Assembly (NCBI GenBank): GCA_014376885.1
Contig: JACMQR010000055.1
Span: 1-5,290, forward strand
Source: Polaromonas sp.
Lineage (GTDB): Bacteria > Pseudomonadota > Gammaproteobacteria > Burkholderiales > Burkholderiaceae_C
DNA: 5,290 nucleotides
Direction: 5' to 3'
Shown: positions 1 to 4,641 of the stretch, piece by piece
How positions within the stretch are numbered: the first letter of the stretch is position 1
Layout of the letters: every line of letters starts with the position of its first letter
Translations under genes and position numbers: made by a program
Notes under the pieces: model-generated
Seen by the model: the letters and a program-made list of their open reading frames with translations, nothing else
Told to the model about the DNA's origin: nothing
Database searches by the model: none

Positions 1-351
1 CATCAGCTTGACCATGGCCTCGTCGGCGCTGATGCCCGAGGCCACATCCTGCTCGCGCAGGCGATGGACCCGCACGCTGTCGGCGCTCAAGCGCTGTTTG
101 CCAGGCCGCACCAGCAGCTCCAGTCGCTCACTGGTCATGATGCGGTTGCCCCGGATGCGCACCGCGCCGATGGCGATGATGTCGTCCTGCTTGACGTTCA
201 GCCCAGTGGTTTCGCAGTCCAGCGCCACCCATTCGTTGTCGGGCGCCGGGTCCCACATGAAGCGAAAGCGCGGATCGCCCAGGTGGTAGAGCCGCCATTC
301 GCGCTTGAGCGCGGCGGCCCAGCGCACCGGAGCCGCAGCCAACGCCGTCAC
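1..351 (-). CDS. DnaQ-family 3'-5' exonuclease, N-terminal part (runs off left edge)
   Basis: The first 117 codons of an exonuclease of the RNase T/DNA polymerase III epsilon (DEDD) superfamily are visible; the 3' part lies beyond position 1. The family removes nucleotides from 3' ends using two metal ions. The sequence shows the ExoI motif ALDCETTGL, with metal ligands D45 and E47, then DDIIAIGAVRI, the usual next beta strand, and VRVHRLREQDV (about residues 93-103), which matches the conserved segment between ExoI and ExoII. The ExoII and ExoIII motifs would lie outside the window, so catalytic completeness cannot be judged. An N-terminal stretch of about 40 residues, including RLYHLGDPRFRFMW, precedes the exonuclease fold. 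The GTG start at 351-349 overlaps the TGA of the upstream DUF294 gene (GTGA) and has GGAGG four bases upstream. This implies translational coupling with the nucleotidyltransferase. The family call is firm; the role (repair, RNA or nucleotide metabolism) is unknown. Confidence 0.88.
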   Translation of the reverse strand, partial: MTALAAAPVRWAAALKREWRLYHLGDPRFRFMWDPAPDNEWVALDCETTGLNVKQDDIIAIGAVRIRGNRIMTSERLELLVRPGKQRLSADSVRVHRLREQDVASGISADEAMVKLM

Positions 352-2192
352 AGCGCCTCCAGGTGAAAGCGCTGGTTCAGCAGCGCCTTGAACTGCTTGA
401 CGATGCCCAGCGTGTCCTTGAGCAGATCGCGGTCCAGGCTGCTGAGCTGGTCGAGCTGGATTTCAGTGAGCACCGCATGGCCGGTTTCAAGCTGCTGCAA
501 GCCTATCTTGAGCTTGAGCCCCATAAAGAAATGCAGGCTGTCTACCAGGTCGTTGGCCAATTTTTCGGGCAGCTGGCCGATCGCAACCAGGGCCTGGGCC
601 CGCTGCGCCGTGGAGGTGGCGCTGATGCGGTGCGCCAGCGCCAGACTGCGCAGGCCATGCACCAGCGGAAACAGGCCGGCTTTTTTGAGGTCCAGCGCTT
701 CCTTGCCATGGTCGCCCAGGTGCAGCAGGCGGTTCCACCAGACGCCGCCATTGCCATTGCCACTGCCGTCGCCAAAGGCGTTGGCAGCGGCGGCAAAGCG
801 CGCCAGCAGGGCGTCGTTGTCGGCGCTCATTTCCTGGGCGGCTGCGCGCACCGTGTCGAGCAAGGCGCGGTCGCCGCACACCGGATGGGCATCGAGAAAA
901 ATCGCCAGCGCCATGAGGCTGTCGTTGGTGGCGGTCATCCACCACAGGCGCACCGTCTGGCGAAAGCCGGACACACTCTGGCACCACTGCGGATTGCTGA
1001 GCATGATGTTGCCGGGGCACGGCGGGTAGCCAAAATCGGCCAGCGCGCTGGAGAATTGCTGGCACACCGCCGCCACATCGACCATTGGCTGGTAGCCGTC
1101 GCGCAGCACCAGGCCGTTGTCCTGGTCGGTTTTCAGAAGCTGCTCGCCCCGGCCTTCGCTGCCCATCACGAACAGGCAGCTGTTGGCCACCAGGTCGGGC
1201 GGGGCGATGAGCTGCCAGGCGCGCTCGAACAGCTTGGCATTGAGCTCCTGCACCAGTCTGGCAATCATGTTGATGTGGGTGCCGCTGCGGTGCAGCAGCG
1301 CGATCAGCCGGGTGATCTGCGCGCTGGCCGCCTTCAGGCTGGGCACATCCGGGGCATCAAGAATCTGGATATTGATCAGGTAGGAATGGTTGGACAGAAA
1401 ACTGAACAGGTCCAGCGCTTCGAGCACACCGAAAATATGCTCGCCCTCGGCTACCACCACCCGGTGCACCTTGTGCCGGATCATGACCGCCAGGGCGTCG
1501 CCGATCTGGTCGCCGGGCCGCACCTTGATCAGCGAAAAACTGGCCAGCCCCCGGACGGCCAGGCGGTCCAGCGGCGTGCCGTCCAGGATGGCCCGCTGCA
1601 GGCCGGTGAGGGTGAAAATCCCCAGCGCCGGCGGCTCGGCCTGCGCGTCGCGCACCAGCAGGGTCGCCGTGCGCAGGGCATGGAACTGCCGGGTCACTTC
1701 CAGGATGGACAGGTCGGCATCGACGAAATGCGCGGTGCGCACAAAGGCTTCATCGACCCGCGCCATGGTCAGCGACTGCAGCTCGTGCCGGCTTTGCCGC
1801 TCGGCCAGGGCGCTGAGCTTGTTGGACAGGTCGGAGAAAAGCAGCGCGCCAAAGGTGACATTGGCCGCAATCAGGTCACTGACCGCCTGCCGGGCCAACT
1901 GGTAGGCAATGACTTCCTCGGCGGCCATGAAGCGGCTGCTGACCTTGCCGGCCATCAGCCCCCGGCCGTCAAAGCTGTCGTCCGGGCCATAGGTGGCGAC
2001 CACCTCACTGCCCTCGAACTGCTGGACAAACCCCTTGATGATGACCAACAGATGTGTCGGCTGCGTGCCCGGCGCCAGGATCGTGGCGCCCCGGGGAAAG
2101 TAGGCGATGTCGACATTGCCCTGCACCAGGCGCTGTTCGTCGGGCGTCAGGCAGTCAAACGGCGAAGCAGAAAAGTTAAATGCGCTGGGCAT
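348..2192 (-). CDS. DUF294 putative nucleotidyltransferase with cNMP-binding-like and CBS domains
   Basis: This 614-residue soluble protein has the standard four-part layout of the DUF294/GlnD-like signalling family. A cyclic-nucleotide-binding-like domain covers about 15-110, a CBS pair about 150-272, the DUF294 nucleotidyltransferase domain about 285-430 and DUF294_C about 460-605. The catalytic signature is visible: G344-S345 in VMGSEGRGEQ, then D356-x-D358 in KTDQDNGL, as in polymerase-beta-type nucleotidyltransferases such as GlnD. PGNIML (403-408) and DLKKAGLFPLVHGLRSLA (511-528) are family-typical. The cNMP domain looks degenerate: the segment aligned with the phosphate-binding cassette (about 75-92) lacks its usual Glu and Arg, so cAMP binding is doubtful. 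CBS pairs usually sense adenosine nucleotides. The substrate and target protein are unknown for this family, and a protein-modifying role is inference from GlnD. The ATG at 2192 has AGGGAG six bases upstream. The stop overlaps the exonuclease start. A Gly/Asn-rich stretch at 474-483 is the only low-complexity part. Confidence 0.9.
   Translation of the reverse strand: MPSAFNFSASPFDCLTPDEQRLVQGNVDIAYFPRGATILAPGTQPTHLLVIIKGFVQQFEGSEVVATYGPDDSFDGRGLMAGKVSSRFMAAEEVIAYQLARQAVSDLIAANVTFGALLFSDLSNKLSALAERQSRHELQSLTMARVDEAFVRTAHFVDADLSILEVTRQFHALRTATLLVRDAQAEPPALGIFTLTGLQRAILDGTPLDRLAVRGLASFSLIKVRPGDQIGDALAVMIRHKVHRVVVAEGEHIFGVLEALDLFSFLSNHSYLINIQILDAPDVPSLKAASAQITRLIALLHRSGTHINMIARLVQELNAKLFERAWQLIAPPDLVANSCLFVMGSEGRGEQLLKTDQDNGLVLRDGYQPMVDVAAVCQQFSSALADFGYPPCPGNIMLSNPQWCQSVSGFRQTVRLWWMTATNDSLMALAIFLDAHPVCGDRALLDTVRAAAQEMSADNDALLARFAAAANAFGDGSGNGNGGVWWNRLLHLGDHGKEALDLKKAGLFPLVHGLRSLALAHRISATSTAQRAQALVAIGQLPEKLANDLVDSLHFFMGLKLKIGLQQLETGHAVLTEIQLDQLSSLDRDLLKDTLGIVKQFKALLNQRFHLEAL
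356..360 (-). promoter_or_regulatory. Shine-Dalgarno for the exonuclease, inside the DUF294 gene
   Basis: GGAGG lies within the last codons of the nucleotidyltransferase gene, four bases before the GTG at 351. It supports that GTG over later in-frame starts and fits translational coupling through the GTGA overlap. Confidence 0.6.
744..773. repeat. Short GCC-periodic tract encoding a Gly/Asn-rich segment
   Basis: On the plus strand GCC recurs mostly every six bases, alternating with GCC, ATT, ATT, ACT and GTC. On the coding strand this gives alternating GGC codons and residues 474-483, GDGSGNGNGG. It probably forms a flexible loop in the C-terminal part of the DUF294 protein and may be a replication-slippage site. 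The tract stays in frame. Confidence 0.55.
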
Positions 2193-2198
2193 GGTGAA

Positions 2199-2204
2199 CT
2201 CCCT
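2199..2204 (-). promoter_or_regulatory. Shine-Dalgarno of the DUF294 gene
   Basis: AGGGAG on the minus strand lies six bases before the ATG at 2192-2190. It is the strongest Shine-Dalgarno with ideal spacing in the window and fixes that start. It also suggests that this gene is translated independently of the upstream isomerase. Confidence 0.75.
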
Positions 2205-2207
2205 GGT

Positions 2208-2240
2208 ACCAAGCTTTTCAGCATGCCTGATGGAATTGGT
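2208..2240. repeat. Interrupted inverted repeat (possible operator)
   Basis: ACCAA (2208-2212) and TCAG (2218-2221) are mirrored as CTGA (2227-2230) and TTGGT (2236-2240) around one centre at 2224, with unmatched five-base spacers between the arms. The symmetry and the position just upstream of the DUF294 Shine-Dalgarno would suit a dimeric regulator. As RNA the stem would be weak. Arms this short can arise by chance. Confidence 0.25.
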
Positions 2241-2263
2241 TTCCTCATTTTCGGGCCTGCTGT

Positions 2264-2947
2264 TTACTGGCGCCGGATGCCCACCCGGATGCCCTGTACC
2301 GCATCCCAGCCGGGTCCGTCAAACCACGCATCGCCCTGCAGGTAGGCGCGCAGCATCGGCAGCGCATCCAGGCCCCAGAACAGCCGGCCGTCGACCTCGA
2401 AGGTTGGCACACCGAAGACGCCCAGGGCAATCGCTTCGTCGGTATTGCGTTTGAGCTGCGCCTTGACCGCGTCGCCATTGACATCGCGCCGCGGCGCCAG
2501 CACGCCGCTCAACGCTTCAAGCCGGGTCGGGTCGGCCGCCTCCAGGCCGCCCTGCCAGACATGGCGAAAAATCGCTTCACAGACATGCCGGTTGGGCGAC
2601 GCTGGCTCGGCATCCGGGCTGCAGGCCAGCGCCAGCCGCAGCAGCGCCAGCGGATTGAACGGGTGGCTGGCCGGCATCTGCAGGTCGATGCCGTGGCTGT
2701 GCGCCAGCCACAGGACCTGACGGTAGGTCCAGTCGCGCTTGGAACTGATTTCGGCCGGACCGAGCTGGCCATGGTGCTTGAGCATCGCGCCAAACAGCAC
2801 CGGCTTGTAGCGCACGAGGTAGCTCATGCCCGCCAGGCTTTGCGGCAGCAGTTCGAACGCCAGGTAGGCGAATGGCGAAATAAAGTCGACATGGCAGGTG
2901 ATCTGCCTGAGATCGCCGGGTGATGAACGCAGGGCCGGAGGATTCAC
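2264..2947 (-). CDS. 2-hydroxychromene-2-carboxylate isomerase-like protein (DsbA fold)
   Basis: This 227-residue protein of the kappa-GST/HCCA isomerase family has a thioredoxin fold with an inserted helical domain. Characterised members catalyse the glutathione-dependent isomerisation of 2-hydroxychromene-2-carboxylate to trans-o-hydroxybenzylidenepyruvate in naphthalene degradation. Visible hallmarks are the N-terminal strand and active-site turn HVDFISPFAYLA, with Ser24 at the catalytic/GSH-activating position; K70-R71-D72 followed by a helical domain with HPFNPLALLR (95-104); and the cis-proline loop GVFGVPTF (176-183, Pro181). No CxxC is present, so it is not a disulfide oxidoreductase. 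The GTG start at 2947-2945 overlaps the TGA of the YbaK fusion gene (GTGA). The upstream GGAAAG (2962-2957) is a weak ribosome site, so coupling seems likely, and the next in-frame ATG would remove the active site. No naphthalene genes are visible, so the real substrate is unknown. Confidence 0.87.
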   Translation of the reverse strand: MNPPALRSSPGDLRQITCHVDFISPFAYLAFELLPQSLAGMSYLVRYKPVLFGAMLKHHGQLGPAEISSKRDWTYRQVLWLAHSHGIDLQMPASHPFNPLALLRLALACSPDAEPASPNRHVCEAIFRHVWQGGLEAADPTRLEALSGVLAPRRDVNGDAVKAQLKRNTDEAIALGVFGVPTFEVDGRLFWGLDALPMLRAYLQGDAWFDGPGWDAVQGIRVGIRRQ

Positions 2948-3717
2948 AGGATTTGGCTTTCCAGGGCATGCATGCGCTGCTCGATGAGTTTCCAGAGCGC
3001 CCGCTTGCCGTTTTGGCTGGCGCTGCTCCAGCCGGCAATCTCGTCACCAGTGCGAAAGCAGCCTTCGCACAAACCGGAACTCGCGCCCATGCGGCACACC
3101 GAAATGCAGGGCGAAGCCACCTCCGGCACCATGCTCTGCACACTGCCCGGCGCCGGGGCGCGCTGGCGAACCAGGCCGATGGCGTGCAGCAGCGCCAGCG
3201 TGGTCTCGTCGACAGCCACCGCCACATCGACGACCGGCGCGCCGGTCAGGCCCTGCAGCTGGGCGGGCGACAACTGGAACACGCCGTGCGGATGACCGGC
3301 CGCCGCCCAGATGTCGTCAAAGCGAAACAGCGAGCGGTCGATCAGCGTGACCGACGCCGCCGCATGGGCCAGCGGCGGCACGCCGCCAATCGAAAAGCCG
3401 GTGCGGCTTTTGACGAATGCCGCATCGGCCCGGCCCAGCCGGCTGCCATCCAGGCACACCAGGGCCGCAACCTTTTGTTCATCGACCCGCCGGTCGCCCG
3501 AGGTCACGACCAGCACCGCCGCATCATCGGATTGGCGGCGAAACACAATGCTCTTGGCAATCTGGCCGACCGCCACGCCCAGCGCGTCAGCGGCCTGCTG
3601 GGCGGTGCGCGCGGCAGCGTCAAGCATGACCGGCGCATGGGCATGGCCGCTGGCCAGCAAAACAGCAGCCACCCGCTGCACACCGTCGGGAAGCAGTTCC
3701 AGTTCAGCACCACACAT
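2944..3717 (-). CDS. YbaK/EbsC aminoacyl-tRNA deacylase domain fused to DUF1289
   Basis: This 257-residue two-domain protein has a YbaK/prolyl-tRNA-editing (INS superfamily) domain at about residues 15-175. It carries the conserved lysine K55 in QIAKSIVF and the loop IGGVPP (110-115), followed by GHPHGVFQL. In E. coli YbaK this fold hydrolyses mischarged Cys-tRNA(Pro). After a linker, residues about 200-247 form a DUF1289 domain: CISVC (204-208), then CEGCFRTGDEIAGW, with cysteines 204, 208, 217 and 220 placed like a small metal site. DUF1289 is usually a stand-alone protein of well under 100 residues and unknown function. One uninterrupted frame covers both domains. The ATG at 3717 is preferred over the TTG one codon earlier because AAGGA lies seven bases before it and only four before the TTG. 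The start shares one base with the lyase stop (TGATG), and the stop overlaps the isomerase GTG. Confidence 0.88.
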   Translation of the reverse strand: MCGAELELLPDGVQRVAAVLLASGHAHAPVMLDAAARTAQQAADALGVAVGQIAKSIVFRRQSDDAAVLVVTSGDRRVDEQKVAALVCLDGSRLGRADAAFVKSRTGFSIGGVPPLAHAAASVTLIDRSLFRFDDIWAAAGHPHGVFQLSPAQLQGLTGAPVVDVAVAVDETTLALLHAIGLVRQRAPAPGSVQSMVPEVASPCISVCRMGASSGLCEGCFRTGDEIAGWSSASQNGKRALWKLIEQRMHALESQIL

Positions 3718-4637
3718 CAATTGATCCTTTTGTTCAGTAAAGCCGTGGCAGCCCGGGAACCGGGAGGCCGGCCTAGAAAATTGCTGATGAACTGGCCCGC
3801 GTCGACCAGCTTGTCCAGGTCGATGCCGGTGTCGATGTCCATGCCGTTCAGCAAATACACCATATCTTCAGTGGCCACATTGCCGGTGGCCCCCTTGGCA
3901 TAGGGGCAGCCGCCCAGCCCGGCCACCGAGGCATCGAACTGCCAGACACCCATCTGCAAGGCGGCCAGCGTGTTCGCCAGCGCCATGCCATAGGTGTCGT
4001 GGAAATGCCCGGACACGCCGTCCAGGTCGTAATGCCTGAGCGCCGCCTCCAATGCGCGCTGCACTTTGCGCGGCGTGCCGACGCCAATCGTGTCAGCCAC
4101 GCCGATGTGCTGCACGCCGATGTCCTTCATCAGCCCGGCCACCATCGCGACCCGCTCCGGCGCAATCTCGCCCTCGTACGGGCAGCCAACGGTGCAGGAA
4201 ATGGCACCGCGCACGTAAATATTGTTGGCCCGGGCGCTGGCTGCCACCGGCCGGAAGCGCTCGATGCTTTCGGCAATCGAACAATTGATGTTGCGCTGGC
4301 TGAAGGCTTCGCTGGCTGCGCCAAACACCACGATCTCGTCGGGCCACAGGGCGCGCGCCGGTTTCAGCGCGGCCTCCAGGCCCTGCAGGTTGGGCGTAAG
4401 CACCGAGTAGCGCACGCCGGGCAAGCGCCGTATGCCGGCCATCACCTCGGCGTTGTCGGCCATCTGCGGCACCCACTTGGGCGAGACAAAACTGGCGACC
4501 TCGATTTCACTCAGGCCAGCGTCCTGCAGGCGGTGCACCAGTTCGATCTTCACGGCGGCGGGCACCGGGGTTTTTTCGTTCTGCAAGCCGTCCCGCGGGC
4601 CGACATCGACCAGCTTGACCTTGGAGGGAAGATTCAT
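3717..4637 (-). CDS. mvaB: hydroxymethylglutaryl-CoA lyase
   Basis: This 306-residue TIM-barrel enzyme of the HMGL-like family cleaves (S)-3-hydroxy-3-methylglutaryl-CoA to acetyl-CoA and acetoacetate, the last step of leucine/isovalerate breakdown. It is called liuE in pseudomonads. All key residues are visible: R15-D16 in VDVGPRDGLQNE (catalytic Arg and metal ligand), E46 in IEVASF, H211 and H213 in GHFHDTYG (metal ligands), C244 in the signature GLGGCPYAKGATGN, and N253 (metal ligand). They match human R41, D42, H233, H235, C266 and N275 with constant spacing in the C-terminal half. Length is normal for a bacterial enzyme. The ATG at 4637 lies four bases after the dehydrogenase stop, with AAGGA ten bases upstream, a slightly long spacer. 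The other leucine-catabolic genes (isovaleryl-CoA dehydrogenase, methylcrotonyl-CoA carboxylase) are not in the window and may lie upstream. Confidence 0.97.
   Translation of the reverse strand: MNLPSKVKLVDVGPRDGLQNEKTPVPAAVKIELVHRLQDAGLSEIEVASFVSPKWVPQMADNAEVMAGIRRLPGVRYSVLTPNLQGLEAALKPARALWPDEIVVFGAASEAFSQRNINCSIAESIERFRPVAASARANNIYVRGAISCTVGCPYEGEIAPERVAMVAGLMKDIGVQHIGVADTIGVGTPRKVQRALEAALRHYDLDGVSGHFHDTYGMALANTLAALQMGVWQFDASVAGLGGCPYAKGATGNVATEDMVYLLNGMDIDTGIDLDKLVDAGQFISNFLGRPPGSRAATALLNKRIN
3725..3729 (-). promoter_or_regulatory. Shine-Dalgarno of the YbaK-DUF1289 gene
   Basis: AAGGA lies inside the last codons of the lyase gene, seven bases before the ATG at 3717. It decides between that ATG and the adjacent TTG at 3720, which would have only a four-base spacer. 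Confidence 0.65.
3752..3774. repeat. GC hairpin plus adjacent 10-bp palindrome at the 3' end of the lyase gene
   Basis: CCCGG (3752-3756), GAA and CCGGG (3760-3764) form a five-pair stem with a three-base loop. They directly abut the perfect palindrome AGGCCGGCCT (3765-3774). The block lies in the codons for GRPPGSR near the lyase C-terminus, 14 bases before the CTGAAC block that carries the next Shine-Dalgarno. No U run follows, so it is not a classical terminator. Confidence 0.45.
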
Positions 4638-4641
4638 GGGG

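Larger units (their letters stand above)
2193..2263 (-). promoter_or_regulatory. 71-nt intergenic gap between isomerase and DUF294 genes
   Basis: This is the only real intergenic space in the window and the only place where a promoter for the DUF294/exonuclease pair could sit close to the gene. The sequence is less GC-rich than the flanking genes. I see no GC stem followed by a U run that would make a rho-independent terminator after the isomerase gene, and no good -35/-10 pair. It contains the Shine-Dalgarno at 2199-2204 and an interrupted dyad at 2208-2240. Read-through from the upstream operon is therefore possible. Confidence 0.45.

Noticed and set aside
2205..2226. Three restriction palindromes in a row (GGTACC, AAGCTT, GCATGC) resembling a cloning polylinker
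   Set aside because: The flanks are natural coding sequence on both sides, no further polylinker or vector sequence follows, and a gene start with a good Shine-Dalgarno sits immediately next to it. Coincidence is likelier than vector contamination.
2193..2263. Rho-independent terminator or sigma70 promoter between the two gene blocks
   Set aside because: There is no GC-rich stem followed by a U tract, and no -35/-10 pair with acceptable match and spacing on the minus strand.
363..2345. A 660-codon open frame on the plus strand, antisense to the DUF294 gene
   Set aside because: It mirrors the codon structure of a clearly recognisable minus-strand protein in GC-rich DNA, where antisense stops are scarce. 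Its translation is rich in Gln, Ala, Gly and Arg with no family resemblance.
3718..3720. TTG as the start of the YbaK-DUF1289 gene
   Set aside because: An ATG follows immediately, with a seven-base spacer from AAGGA compared with four for the TTG.
2920..3903. A long plus-strand open frame spanning three minus-strand genes
   Set aside because: It crosses the boundaries of genes with intact catalytic motifs, lacks a recognisable domain, and looks like a shadow frame.
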